From: a virus
Reading direction: 5' to 3' (one strand)
Length of the DNA stretch: 64,000 nt
Virus record (IMG/VR): IMGVR_UViG_3300047548_000908
Coordinates: 1-64,000 of that record
Position numbers and translations under genes: made by a program. Positions 35,873-43,862 of the stretch are shown here, one piece after another. The notes under the pieces are model-generated. The model ran no database searches, was not told the DNA's origin, and worked only from the letters and a program-made list of their open reading frames with translations. Position 1 is the first letter of the stretch, and the number at the start of each line of letters is the position of its first letter.

Positions 35873-36313
35873 ATGACAAATCTATCATTGCGTTCGCTTA
35901 ACCTACCTGAGATTCATCGGTTTGCGTTAGGGTTTGAATCTCTATTTGATGAACTAAGCCGTTCTATTCAAAAGAATCCTACGTATCCTCCGTATAACGT
36001 ATTGAAGATCGACCAAGATCAATTCGCTATTCAGATGGCAGTTGCTGGATTCAAAGAAGGCGACATCGAAGTTCAAGTTGAACGTAATCAACTTGTGGTT
36101 AAAGGAACACAGTCTCACTCAGACGAAGAACCTAAACCACAGTATCTGTATAGGGGTATTAGTTCTAGATCCTTTTCACTATCGTGGCCTATCTACGATA
36201 ATATCAAAGTAACTAATGCCGAAATGGCAAACGGGATTCTGACGATCAACTTTGAAAGAGTTGTTCCGGAAGAAGAAAAACCCAAGAAAATTGCAATCAC
36301 CTACACTAAATAA
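35873..36313 (+). CDS. hsp20: Small heat shock protein Hsp20 (IbpA-type)
   Basis: 146 residues with the alpha-crystallin domain (YPPYNVLKIDQDQFAIQMAVAGF, VVKGTQ, YLYRGISSRSFSLSWPI, NGILTINFER). N-terminus SLNLPEIHRFALGFESLFDEL is IbpA-like. Holdase chaperones of this type occur in many T4-like marine phages. Strong AAGGAG site. Lies in the Clp neighbourhood. Confidence 0.95.
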   Translation: MTNLSLRSLNLPEIHRFALGFESLFDELSRSIQKNPTYPPYNVLKIDQDQFAIQMAVAGFKEGDIEVQVERNQLVVKGTQSHSDEEPKPQYLYRGISSRSFSLSWPIYDNIKVTNAEMANGILTINFERVVPEEEKPKKIAITYTK

Positions 36314-36333
36314 TATAATAGTGTAACAACTAC

Positions 36334-36354
36334 GAGAGGGGATTCTCCCCTCTC
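36334..36354 (+). terminator. Hairpin after Hsp20
   Basis: GAGAGGGGA and TCCCCTCTC form a perfect 9 bp stem with a TTC loop. The T-run after it is weak, so it may terminate or stabilise the Hsp20 mRNA. Confidence 0.6.
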
Positions 36355-36373
36355 ATCTTAGATAGGGAAAAAA

Positions 36374-36682
36374 ATGACTACAAAATCGGACATTAAAACT
36401 AGAATTAAGCCTAACCTAAGCATCACAGAACCTCCAATGTTCAAGGTTGTCTACATGAATGATGACAAAACTACAATGGATTACGTTATTGAAAGCTTAG
36501 TTAATTACTTCGACTATTCTTATGAAACAGCCGAAAATATTACGACTGGGATTCATGAAGAAGGTAGTGCAGTGGTAGCAGTTCTTCCGTATGAAATTGC
36601 AGAACAAAAAGGAATTGAGGTAACCATTGATGCTCGTAGCAAAGGTTACCCCTTAGTAGTAAGAATCGAACAAGACGCTTAA
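36374..36682 (+). CDS. clpS: ClpS adaptor
   Basis: 102 residues. PPMFKVVYMNDDKTTMDYVIESLVNYF is the ClpS signature with the N-degron pocket residues, and the C-terminus VTIDARSKGYPLVVRIEQD is typical. ClpS brings N-end-rule substrates to ClpA. No ClpA is in this window, so it would act on host ClpAP, redirecting or blocking its substrate choice. Confidence 0.92.
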   Translation: MTTKSDIKTRIKPNLSITEPPMFKVVYMNDDKTTMDYVIESLVNYFDYSYETAENITTGIHEEGSAVVAVLPYEIAEQKGIEVTIDARSKGYPLVVRIEQDA

Positions 36683-37377
36683 TCTAACTCTATTCGCTTT
36701 GCCCAATATGGGTTTGCATTAAAACACCCATTGTTTACATACTTAACGCCATCGTCTCCGATGGCGTTTATCATTTTATCGTATGATCCAAACACCCAAG
36801 TAGAAACCTTATGTTCCGTATCGAAGGTTAAACTAAATGCAGGATACGGTGCTAAATCAGAAAGATCACCGTTGTCTTCAAGACAAACTCCTTTACTCGG
36901 TATACTACTAGTAACTACTATAATCTGTTCTACATCGTTATATAGTTGAAGTTTCTTTATAGTGTTGGTTAGGTATACCAAATCTTGAAAGTTTAGCATA
37001 CTTAAATTTAGGAGACTATCTTCATCCTCATTTACTACTACGTTTCCATACCAACCATTGCATCCTACAATCGCAATTCCATTTAGGATAGCTACGTTGT
37101 CATAAAGATATATCACGTTTTCTAGATTACTGCATATCTGTTCAATTGTCGTAATAGTTCCCATATGATTGAACAAATCTTTGTGCTCCAAAGAACCTTC
37201 AATGAAGAATACCTTGTTATAAACTTTACTTAACTTAGTCAGTACATCATCAACTATACTAAGGTCATTGCTTATATTTCCACATACTAAACAAAATAGA
37301 CTTGTTACTTTTCCGTCCCAATCAAATGAGTTGTCGGTTAAGTACAGGTCGCTAATAACATCGAATCCCAATTTCAT
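36679..37377 (-). CDS. Degenerate metallophosphoesterase-like protein
   Basis: 232 residues. The order of motifs follows the calcineurin-like fold, but metal ligands are replaced: VISDLYLTD (His to Tyr), LVCGNISND (GDI lost), IEGSLEHKD (GNHE lost) and VFGSYDK (GHTH lost). Probably an inactive structural or binding derivative of the enzyme type at 33484. Overlaps ClpS and the next minus-strand gene by 4 bp each. Confidence 0.6.
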   Translation of the reverse strand: MKLGFDVISDLYLTDNSFDWDGKVTSLFCLVCGNISNDLSIVDDVLTKLSKVYNKVFFIEGSLEHKDLFNHMGTITTIEQICSNLENVIYLYDNVAILNGIAIVGCNGWYGNVVVNEDEDSLLNLSMLNFQDLVYLTNTIKKLQLYNDVEQIIVVTSSIPSKGVCLEDNGDLSDLAPYPAFSLTFDTEHKVSTWVFGSYDKMINAIGDDGVKYVNNGCFNANPYWAKRIELD

Positions 37378-37607
37378 TTTTCGGTAGCTTTTGGTTTCTT
37401 TGGTGTTCTTGGCTTCATTGCTTTCGGCTTTGAAGGTTCAGGTTTAGTCGGTTGCTTCGCAACTGTGGTTCTTCTTTTTCTAGGAGGCTTACTTTCCGCT
37501 TCAACTGGGGAAGGTGCAGCTACAGGCGGTGGCTCGATCTTATAGGGTGCTAACTCATCCTGTGATTGCTCTTTTTTCTCGAAAAACTTCTTGATAAATT
37601 TAAACAT
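37374..37607 (-). CDS. Lys/Pro-rich low-complexity protein
   Basis: 77 residues. MFKFIKKFFEKK is an amphipathic helix; the rest is Pro, Lys, Ala and Glu repeats and likely disordered. The same layout (MFDSIKKLFK, then Lys/Pro-rich linker) opens the gene at 61272, which adds a folded domain. AAGGAG and a late box precede it. Possibly a membrane- or DNA-associated scaffold tail; unknown. Confidence 0.55.
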   Translation of the reverse strand: MFKFIKKFFEKKEQSQDELAPYKIEPPPVAAPSPVEAESKPPRKRRTTVAKQPTKPEPSKPKAMKPRTPKKPKATEK

Positions 37608-37624
37608 GTTTTCTCCTTGTAAAC

Positions 37625-37630
37625 TATTTA
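37625..37630 (-). promoter_or_regulatory. Late promoter box, divergent pair
   Basis: AATAAATA on the minus strand for ATG 37607; back to back with the plus-strand box at 37647. Confidence 0.55.
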
Positions 37631-37646
37631 TTTTTCGTTCCCTCTA

Positions 37647-37654
37647 TATAAATA
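37647..37654 (+). promoter_or_regulatory. Perfect T4 late promoter box, gap 4 nt to start codon
   Basis: TATAAATA followed by TTTG and ATG 37659, no ribosome site. Confidence 0.7.
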
Positions 37655-37658
37655 TTTG

Positions 37659-38117
37659 ATGATCCAATCGATGAATTTGAAAGAAATAATGAGTTCTCCG
37701 TTGCCCCCTAAAACAGATCAATACAGAAGAAAGTATAGACCCGAGTACAAAGATATCTTTCATATGTTTGAACTGCTGAACCAAACCATATTCAATTCGG
37801 AACTCTCAACACCTAGTATACAACTAAGGACAAGATGTAGAGGATATTGGGGAATGTGCTTTGGTAATCAAAATTGTCAAATAACGCTGTCTGATAAATG
37901 GTTTTGTCCTCAATGGACTCTTATGATCCTCGCACATGAGTTATGTCACCAATATCAATATGAGATACTAGGACCAACGAAAGGGAAAAAAGATTTCATG
38001 AATCATGGCCCTACTTTCTTCTCGTTTAAAGAACGAATGCTTGTGCATAATATCCCTCTAAAAATAAGCTATTGCGCCAAAAAATGGTTTGAGCACCAGA
38101 ACTTTTTTAAAGTTTAA
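37659..38117 (+). CDS. SprT-like zinc metalloprotease
   Basis: 152 residues. HELCHQYQ is the HExxH zinc site, and NHGPTFFSFKERM supplies the third ligand region, as in SprT/Spartan domains that cut proteins bound to DNA. No DNA-binding tail is attached. An internal ATG at 37671 would give MNLKEIMSS, close to the shared capsid-targeting-like leader. Start as chosen lies 4 nt from a perfect late box. Confidence 0.8.
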   Translation: MIQSMNLKEIMSSPLPPKTDQYRRKYRPEYKDIFHMFELLNQTIFNSELSTPSIQLRTRCRGYWGMCFGNQNCQITLSDKWFCPQWTLMILAHELCHQYQYEILGPTKGKKDFMNHGPTFFSFKERMLVHNIPLKISYCAKKWFEHQNFFKV

Positions 38118-38124
38118 CTTTAGA

Positions 38125-38130
38125 TAAATA
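38125..38130 (+). promoter_or_regulatory. Late promoter box, gap 7 nt to start codon
   Basis: GATAAATA, then GTTCACT and ATG 38138. Confidence 0.58.
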
Positions 38131-38137
38131 GTTCACT

Positions 38138-39661
38138 ATGCGTGATTTAATGAATATTTTAGACCTGCTTGTTGAAAGCAAAGGAATGGCTAATAGAAAG
38201 CCAGGTGATGTCTTCAAGAACCCAGAGGGGAAACAATTAACGTTTAACAATATAGAATTCTATCCTGAAGGGGGAGGAAAATTTTCCCCTGAAGACATGG
38301 AAGAAGCGGTAAGTCAATTCTTAGATATAACTTGGGAAAACAACTTGACTGCTGGTATGGGAGGATTTGGTATTGCAAGTTTTACAGACGAGGATGGAAA
38401 TGAAGTTTTGTTTGGTAGATTCCTTCAAAAGATCAACCCATTAAAAACAGCCAATGCATTTCCTAACAAAGTCGGTGATTACAGTTTAGCGTCAAAGTCA
38501 GCAGTTAAATCACAATCTGGTTTAACTCCTCAGGATCTTTTGACTAATCGTATTGATTTAAGTATTGCTGATGTAATGAATCAACTTGCTGTCAGCAAAT
38601 TAGGAACTGATAGCCCTCTTTACTACGTTGCTCATCGTGTAGCATTGGGCGAAGAGCTTCCTTTGTCCTTCAATGCACCAGAAGAAGAAGAGGTCAGCTT
38701 TACTGCATTTAGGGACTATTTCTGTGAAATTCTTCAGCCCATTGCAATTTTAAACGGGCTAACTACTGGAAACGCTCAAGAAGCGATTGATCTATTTTTT
38801 GATGGGTCAGTAGAAGGTGCAACTATCTCATTCGACTCCTCAAAAACAGCAGGATTGAGTGATTCGGTTTTAGAGTTGCCTGATGGAAGGCAAATCAAGG
38901 TAAGTAGCAAGGGAGGAAAAGGAGCTACTGCTAGTGTTTCTAATATTCTCGACAGTATCGAAGAACTCAAGCTTACAGAGAGAGGAAATCGTCTACTTAA
39001 AAAGCATAGAGAGGTAATTGAACTTATCGAAGAAATAAAAAATCAGGGGCAGGCTAATTCTCCTTTATTTTTAGGAGTCAAGTTCAAAGTAATTAGTGAA
39101 GAAGAGGCAGAGATTGTCCGTTCTTTAAAAGGACAATCTCCAATAAACTTAGAGAACTTAGATAAGTTAAGGTTGCTTACTCCTAGGTTAAGGAAGTTAG
39201 CAAAAGAAAGGACGTTAAAAAATAACACCGATAATGTCTCTTTGTTTCATCACTTACTAGCTGCAATCGCCCATAAGGCGGTTCGTGAAGTAAATGAAAA
39301 CACTAACTTTAGTAAAGCTGCCGCCGAAATACTAAACAATAGTGCGCTAGTTCAAGTATATACCAAGGCCACTAAAAGCAAAGCTGAATGGACTTTGCAA
39401 AAGTTCGACGCAGTGTACCCTAGCAATAACATCAAGGGTGTTTACTTGACTGCGGATAAAACGCACTATAGCACTGGTATAAACGGGAATCTAACTTTCA
39501 AGATTGACAAAGGTTCTGACAAACCAGCAAACGTACCTAATAGTGATCCTGAAATATCTGAACCATCTGAGCCTTTAGCCGACATAGCTACCCGAATAGT
39601 TGACCCAATGTTAGGCAAACGGGAAAAATCAAAGTCGGTTGGTAGAGAAAAACGCAAGTAA
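38138..39661 (+). CDS. Large unknown protein with targeting-like N-terminus, nuclease-like patch
   Basis: 507 residues, unrecognised. N-terminus MRDLMNILDLLVESKG resembles the shared leader. The centre has ELPDGRQIKVSSKGGKGA, which has the E-x-K spacing of PD-(D/E)XK nucleases, but other catalytic residues are not certain. The C-terminus is Pro/Ser-rich, then basic (KREKSKSVGREKRK). Late box with no ribosome site suggests virion expression time. Could be an internal, injected protein. Confidence 0.5.
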   Translation: MRDLMNILDLLVESKGMANRKPGDVFKNPEGKQLTFNNIEFYPEGGGKFSPEDMEEAVSQFLDITWENNLTAGMGGFGIASFTDEDGNEVLFGRFLQKINPLKTANAFPNKVGDYSLASKSAVKSQSGLTPQDLLTNRIDLSIADVMNQLAVSKLGTDSPLYYVAHRVALGEELPLSFNAPEEEEVSFTAFRDYFCEILQPIAILNGLTTGNAQEAIDLFFDGSVEGATISFDSSKTAGLSDSVLELPDGRQIKVSSKGGKGATASVSNILDSIEELKLTERGNRLLKKHREVIELIEEIKNQGQANSPLFLGVKFKVISEEEAEIVRSLKGQSPINLENLDKLRLLTPRLRKLAKERTLKNNTDNVSLFHHLLAAIAHKAVREVNENTNFSKAAAEILNNSALVQVYTKATKSKAEWTLQKFDAVYPSNNIKGVYLTADKTHYSTGINGNLTFKIDKGSDKPANVPNSDPEISEPSEPLADIATRIVDPMLGKREKSKSVGREKRK

Positions 39662-39665
39662 TCTG

Positions 39666-39694
39666 TTGATCTCCTTGAAAACAACCTGTATAAT
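39666..39694 (+). promoter_or_regulatory. Sigma70-type promoter of ClpP inside an inverted repeat
   Basis: TTGATC 39666-39671 and TATAAT 39689-39694, spacer 17 bp. The promoter lies within the loop and left arm of the inverted repeat 39668-39712. Confidence 0.7.
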
Positions 39695-39712
39695 ATAGTT
39701 TTCAAGGAGATC
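39668..39712 (+). promoter_or_regulatory. 15 bp inverted repeat covering the ClpP ribosome site
   Basis: GATCTCCTTGAAAAC (39668-39682) is exactly complementary to 39698-39712, which contains the AAGGAG ribosome site of clpP. In a read-through transcript the site would be buried in a hairpin; in a transcript from the internal promoter (start near 39700) the left arm is missing and the site is free. Confidence 0.8.
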
Positions 39713-39714
39713 TT

Positions 39715-40308
39715 ATGTCAAGTCTAGTACCTATCGTAGTCGAACAAACTTCCCGTGGTGAACGCAGTTATGACCTTTATTCAAGGTTAATGCGGGATCG
39801 TCTTATTATGTTAGAAGGTCCAATCGATGACCATATGGCTAACCTAATTGTTGCTCAACTGCTTTTTCTAGAAAGCGAAGATTCAACTAAGGACATCAAT
39901 TTATATATCAACTCGCCAGGTGGAGTAGTTACTGCGGGCATGGCAATTTATGACACTATGCAGTTCATCAAGCCCGATGTATCAACCATTGTGATCGGAC
40001 AAGCATGTTCGATGGGAAGTCTTTTAGCACAAGCAGGTGCAAAAGGCAAACGCTACGTTCTACCCAACTCTAGGACAATGATTCATCAGCCTAGTGGCGG
40101 CGCACGAGGTATGGCTAGTGACATCGAAATTTCATACAAGGAAATCATGAAGTTGAAAAAACTTTTAACTGAGATTTACGTTCAACACAACACGAAAGGT
40201 AAGTCCTTTGCAGAACTTGAACGAGATATGGATCGTGATTATTTCCTGTCAGCAGCCGAAGCAGTAGAATATGGACTAGCAGACGCCATTCTGGCAAAAA
40301 GAGTCTAA
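39715..40308 (+). CDS. clpP: ClpP protease subunit
   Basis: 197 residues, full length. Catalytic triad S99 (ACSMGS), H124 (TMIHQPSGG) and D175 (RDYFLSA) are all present, and the N-terminal segment begins [17 protein letters not shown] as in mature ClpP, so it needs little or no propeptide. With the phage ClpX (34343) it could form a complete protease. Expression is controlled by the inverted repeat upstream. Confidence 0.96.
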   Translation: MSSLVPIVVEQTSRGERSYDLYSRLMRDRLIMLEGPIDDHMANLIVAQLLFLESEDSTKDINLYINSPGGVVTAGMAIYDTMQFIKPDVSTIVIGQACSMGSLLAQAGAKGKRYVLPNSRTMIHQPSGGARGMASDIEISYKEIMKLKKLLTEIYVQHNTKGKSFAELERDMDRDYFLSAAEAVEYGLADAILAKRV

Positions 40309-40314
40309 ATTCGG

Positions 40315-40343
40315 TTGACAACAATTCCTATTTGTACTATACT
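40315..40343 (+). promoter_or_regulatory. Sigma70 promoter
   Basis: TTGACA 40315-40320, TATACT 40338-40343, spacer 17 bp. Confidence 0.75.
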
Positions 40344-40371
40344 GTAATCTACAGTTCGTAGGAGATCAATT

Positions 40372-40767
40372 TTGGGCACTAGAGCATTGGTTTATATTTA
40401 TTCGGATGAAGATAAACCTCGCCCATTAGTATGTATGTACTATCAGTACGATGGTTATCCATCTGGGCTAGGTGCGGACATTGCAAAGTTCCTTCAACCT
40501 ATCGATATCGTCAACGGATTTTCTCCTGGTGATGAGTCAGGTATCGTAGCTAATGGAATGGGATGCCTTGCTGCACAACTGATTGCACACCAAAAACAAG
40601 GGGTTGGCGGTGTCTATATCGTTCATTGCAATCCAGGATCAGATCATTGGCAAGACTTCGAATATCATATCTATAAAAAACGTGTCGAAGTAAAAAATCC
40701 CAAAAATCTGATGTTTTCGGGTAGCTGGGAGGACTTTCGTTATTTCTGTGAAGAGGATGATTCGTGA
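40372..40767 (+). CDS. Hypothetical protein, TTG start
   Basis: 131 residues from TTG 40372, chosen because AGGAGATC lies at the right distance and no ATG fits. Aromatic, alpha/beta; opening GTRALVYIYSDEDKPRPLVCMYYQYDGYPSGLG is typical of a conserved hypothetical family in phages. Overlaps the next gene by 4 bp. Confidence 0.65.
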   Translation: MGTRALVYIYSDEDKPRPLVCMYYQYDGYPSGLGADIAKFLQPIDIVNGFSPGDESGIVANGMGCLAAQLIAHQKQGVGGVYIVHCNPGSDHWQDFEYHIYKKRVEVKNPKNLMFSGSWEDFRYFCEEDDS

Positions 40768-41147
40768 AGATTCCTACTGTTGATAGTCAAGTCAAAATCC
40801 GTGTTAGGTATTCGCAAGGTCCTAAGATGTTTCCCCCTCAACCCGACTTTATCGAGTACACTGGTAAAGTTGTCAAACCCTACAAATGGGTTAAAGCAGG
40901 CGAGTTCTGCATCACTGGTGATGCAGACTTTCCGATTCGTGTCATTGCAGTCGAAAACGTTACTGACCTGCAACTGATTAGTGGTTCTGCTACCGATGTT
41001 CCTGACGATGTTCAAGTGTTCAACGTCAAGGGGTCAAAGGGCGACAGTTATACTGTTACCCGCGCTAAAGGTTCGTATACTTGCACTTGTCAGGGCTTTC
41101 AATGGAGAAAGTCATGCAAGCACATTACGTCTGTGGCATCCAAATAG
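40764..41147 (+). CDS. SWIM-type zinc-finger protein
   Basis: 127 residues. The N-terminal 85 are beta-rich; the C-terminus YTCTCQGFQWRKSCKHITSV is C-x-C-xn-C-x-H, a SWIM zinc finger, which binds DNA or protein. Coupled to the preceding gene. Confidence 0.75.
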   Translation: MKIPTVDSQVKIRVRYSQGPKMFPPQPDFIEYTGKVVKPYKWVKAGEFCITGDADFPIRVIAVENVTDLQLISGSATDVPDDVQVFNVKGSKGDSYTVTRAKGSYTCTCQGFQWRKSCKHITSVASK

Positions 41148-41148
41148 T

Positions 41149-41177
41149 TTGAAAATGATTCTCACTTTCTATATAAT
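41149..41177 (+). promoter_or_regulatory. Sigma70 promoter
   Basis: TTGAAA 41149-41154, TATAAT 41172-41177, spacer 17 bp. Confidence 0.72.
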
Positions 41178-41224
41178 AGTATCACTCTACTGAGAAGTAG
41201 ACATTTATATAGAAAGGAATTTTT

Positions 41225-41473
41225 ATGAACAAACAACAACGTCTATTAGAAGCACTAACTTCGGGTGAAAAACTGACTGCAAAGCAAATTGCCGCACGAT
41301 TTAAAATTGCAAATCCTACTGCAACTATTAGTAATCTTAGGTACAGTGGCTATGCTATCGACACTAACCAATACACTGATTCAAAGGGTAGAATCACTAC
41401 AAAGTATGAATTGGTGACTCCTTCTCGTGAGCTAATTGCAGCAGGATATCGTGCATTAGCAGCTAGTCTCTAA
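41225..41473 (+). CDS. Winged-helix DNA-binding protein
   Basis: 82 residues. LTAKQIAARFKIANPTATISNLR is a helix-turn-helix, followed by a beta wing (GYAIDTNQYTDSKGRITTKYEL). Likely a small transcription regulator. AAGGAA before ATG, own promoter. Confidence 0.75.
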   Translation: MNKQQRLLEALTSGEKLTAKQIAARFKIANPTATISNLRYSGYAIDTNQYTDSKGRITTKYELVTPSRELIAAGYRALAASL

Positions 41474-41509
41474 TAAATAGAGACATAGTTTTCCAAGGTT
41501 GAAACATTT

Positions 41510-41860
41510 ATGGATATTATCTTAGTTGGTTGTATTGTAGTTTCTTTTATCATTGGGTGGGTTCTTGGTGAACTATCCATCGTATATAGGTTTAAGGATG
41601 TATTTATCAAAGAGCTAGAACAAAAAACGGAAAAAGATCCATCAGATGTTTCAATCTACACACTTGAGCAAATGAACGATAACTACTTTCTTTATAACAA
41701 AGAAGGAACGTTCATTTGCCAAGCCAAAACCATGGAAGAACTGTCAGAACCGTTATCTAAAGTAACAAGTATTGCAGGAATCGTAGGACCTTCTGATAAA
41801 CTATTTTGGTTTGAGAACGGTTGTATCAAAGACGTTAGTCATCTAGCAAAGAGTAACTAA
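41510..41860 (+). CDS. Membrane-anchored hypothetical protein
   Basis: 116 residues; residues 3-22 form one transmembrane helix (IILVGCIVVSFIIGWVLG), the rest is soluble. AAGG before ATG, TAAATA box 30 nt upstream. Stop directly abuts the next start. Confidence 0.6.
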   Translation: MDIILVGCIVVSFIIGWVLGELSIVYRFKDVFIKELEQKTEKDPSDVSIYTLEQMNDNYFLYNKEGTFICQAKTMEELSEPLSKVTSIAGIVGPSDKLFWFENGCIKDVSHLAKSN

Positions 41861-42097
41861 ATGGACCCCTTTGTCTGGATGGTAAGAACATCAAAACCCA
41901 AGGTTGAGAAAACGATCTCAAGGGCAGAATACGATGAATTTTGTAGAGATTTCCTTTTCAACTTACTAAAAGGTGAAAAATTTGGAACTGCCTTTTCGAA
42001 AAGATTTGGAATTGAGGATGGGATATTGGATTTGGGGTTGTCTACAGAAGCTACAAAAGATCACATAAAATCAATGGGATATGTTAAGGATCTATGA
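41861..42097 (+). CDS. Hypothetical protein
   Basis: 78 residues, charged alpha-helical; no family. Overlaps the dCMP deaminase start by 4 bp. Confidence 0.6.
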   Translation: MDPFVWMVRTSKPKVEKTISRAEYDEFCRDFLFNLLKGEKFGTAFSKRFGIEDGILDLGLSTEATKDHIKSMGYVKDL

Positions 42098-42612
42098 AAG
42101 AAAAGTTTATAAACCTATATATGTCTATCGCAGAGTTGACAAGTAAACTTAGTCATGCGGTTAGATTGCAAGTAGGTGCGGTAATTGTTAAAGATAACAG
42201 AATCATAAGCATTGGGTATAATGGGATGCCTGCAGGTTGGGATAACAATTGCGAATCGAAAGAAATATGCCTTTCAAAAGATTTGAATGGAAACTATTTT
42301 GCTGGGGCAAAAGAAGAATATCCTTTGGTTGAATATTCAGATGAGGATAACTCGCCTATTTTTAGATATCGGCTTAAGACCAAACCTGAAGTTCTCCACG
42401 CTGAACTAAACGCCATTGGAAAGCTGGCAAAATCTCACGAATCCGGAGAAGATGCAGATTTGTTTTGCACTCACGCACCTTGCATTGAATGTGCAAAGTT
42501 AATTCATGCCTCTGGCATTAAGCGTGTTTTTTATCGTAATCAATACAGAAGTACTGAGGGTTTGGATTTTCTTGCTAAAAGCAATGTAGAAGTCATTCAT
42601 CGTGCAGAATAA
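42094..42612 (+). CDS. cd: dCMP deaminase
   Basis: 172 residues. Zinc and proton-transfer motif H102-A-E104 and P129-C130-x-x-C133; insert VGAVIVKDNRIISIGYNGMPAG is the substrate part of deoxycytidylate deaminases as in T4 Cd. Makes dUMP for dTTP synthesis. Overlaps neighbours on both sides. Confidence 0.93.
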   Translation: MKEKFINLYMSIAELTSKLSHAVRLQVGAVIVKDNRIISIGYNGMPAGWDNNCESKEICLSKDLNGNYFAGAKEEYPLVEYSDEDNSPIFRYRLKTKPEVLHAELNAIGKLAKSHESGEDADLFCTHAPCIECAKLIHASGIKRVFYRNQYRSTEGLDFLAKSNVEVIHRAE

Positions 42613-42799
42613 ACCATATCATACTAAGATTGACATAAAATATGGTGATCTTAAAAATGTTATGCAATGGTGCAAGGATAATTGCGCTAATGAATGGACG
42701 TTCAATGTAGAAGACTACGCTGGAGAAAAAGCTGGCACTTACGAATTTAGATTTGCATCTGAAAAAGACTACGTTTCTTTTTTAGTTTGGAAACGATAG
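42602..42799 (+). CDS. Hypothetical protein
   Basis: 65 residues, alpha/beta, overlapping dCMP deaminase by 11 bp. No family. Confidence 0.58.
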   Translation: MQNKPYHTKIDIKYGDLKNVMQWCKDNCANEWTFNVEDYAGEKAGTYEFRFASEKDYVSFLVWKR

Positions 42800-42801
42800 C
42801 T

Positions 42802-42984
42802 TCAGGGATAAATTTTCATAACAAGTTCTAATGCTTTTTCCCTAGCAAAGTCAAGTATCATAAATATCATTATACATATGATAATTGCAGTTCGCATCAA
42901 AAACCATACGGAGATTAGGTGAAGAAATTTTTTAAATGTCACCCTTATACAACGCTTGAGTTTTGTGGGTAAATTACAATTCAT
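42802..42984 (-). CDS. Small membrane protein, late
   Basis: 60 residues from ATG 42984, chosen because a TAAATA box ends 7 nt upstream; a longer frame from 43062 would cross the divergent AbrB-like gene. Basic N-terminus, then one or two transmembrane helices (MRTAIIICIMIFMILDF). No ribosome site. Confidence 0.5.
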   Translation of the reverse strand: MNCNLPTKLKRCIRVTFKKFLHLISVWFLMRTAIIICIMIFMILDFAREKALELVMKIYP

Positions 42985-42991
42985 TGTGTTG

Positions 42992-42997
42992 TATTTA
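42992..42997 (-). promoter_or_regulatory. Late promoter box, gap 7 nt to start codon
   Basis: TTAAATA on the minus strand before ATG 42984. Confidence 0.5.
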
Positions 42998-43029
42998 ATG
43001 ATTCTACTAAAAAGAACAAAGCACAATAT

Positions 43030-43200
43030 ATGCAAAAAACTACCTATGGTGTGATAACACAAGAAGACAGTAACGGTGACCTTTTGTTACCTATTCCTCC
43101 CATTTTGCTAGAACAACTAGGTTGGGTAGAAGGAGATGAAATTTCTATTGACATCGATGACAAAGGGCGTTATATTTTATCTAAGGTGACAGATAAATGA
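43030..43200 (+). CDS. AbrB-like small protein
   Basis: 56 residues from ATG 43030. ITQEDSNGDLLLPIPPILLEQLGWVEGDEISI matches the N-terminal domain of the gene at 32996 and the AbrB/MazE fold. Without extra domain it is likely a small DNA-binding dimer. Stop overlaps the next start (ATGA). Confidence 0.65.
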   Translation: MQKTTYGVITQEDSNGDLLLPIPPILLEQLGWVEGDEISIDIDDKGRYILSKVTDK

Positions 43201-43604
43201 ATGATGAAGATGATCAATTGTATCTAGACTTAGATTTTTCAGACGATCTTGCGGACGACATGGATTCAATAAGTATACTAAATACGAGTTTGAGTACCGG
43301 GACATGGTCCATAACTGACACAACGTTATCTAATACTGGTAATTTCTCTATCTATTCAGATACCACATGGGATAGGTCTCCCTTGACAGTTAATGGGGAT
43401 TCTATATTCAATGGAGATGTAAGTATCAAAGGGAAATCCATAATGGAAACCCTTGAAAAGATCGAAGAACGATTGGGCATTCTAACCCCCAACGAAGAAC
43501 TTGAGTCTAGGTGGGAAGACTTGAGAAATCTAAGAAAGCAGTACCAAGAGTTAGAGAAAGAAATTTTAGAAAAGGAAAAAATATGGAAGGCTCTACAAAA
43601 ATGA
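43197..43604 (+). CDS. Structural-type protein: beta repeats plus coiled coil
   Basis: 135 residues. The N-terminal acidic part and the Ser/Thr-rich beta stretch (TGTWSITDTTLSNTGNFS), then VNGDSIFNGDVSIKGKSIMETLEKIEERL and a terminal coiled coil, form a pattern met in small tail or head-associated proteins of T4-like phages. Exact role unknown. Confidence 0.6.
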   Translation: MNDEDDQLYLDLDFSDDLADDMDSISILNTSLSTGTWSITDTTLSNTGNFSIYSDTTWDRSPLTVNGDSIFNGDVSIKGKSIMETLEKIEERLGILTPNEELESRWEDLRNLRKQYQELEKEILEKEKIWKALQK

Positions 43605-43616
43605 CTGGGATTTATA

Positions 43617-43832
43617 ATGGCTAAGGAAGAAGGTATCAAAGTTGATGGTAAAGTTATCGACGTTTTACCCAATGCAATGTTTCGTGTCACACTTGATACT
43701 GGATCAACGGTGATTGGATATATTTCAGGTAAAATGCGACAGCATGATATCAAGATACTATTAGGCGATACAGTTGAAGTAGAGTTTAGTCCATACGATA
43801 TGACCAAGGGCAGAATCACCCGACGAAGATGA
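43617..43832 (+). CDS. infA: Translation initiation factor IF-1
   Basis: 71 residues, the full length of bacterial IF-1. [41 protein letters not shown] and [13 protein letters not shown] follow the OB-fold family throughout. IF-1 binds the 30S A site during initiation. A phage-coded copy with bS21, an initiator-like tRNA and atypical start regions suggests altered initiation in infected cells. Confidence 0.94.
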   Translation: MAKEEGIKVDGKVIDVLPNAMFRVTLDTGSTVIGYISGKMRQHDIKILLGDTVEVEFSPYDMTKGRITRRR

Positions 43833-43850
43833 GGTTAACGCATGATGAGA

Positions 43851-43856
43851 TAAATA
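43851..43856 (+). promoter_or_regulatory. Late promoter box, gap 6 nt to start codon
   Basis: GATAAATA, then CTCATT and ATG 43863. Confidence 0.58.
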
Positions 43857-43862
43857 CTCATT

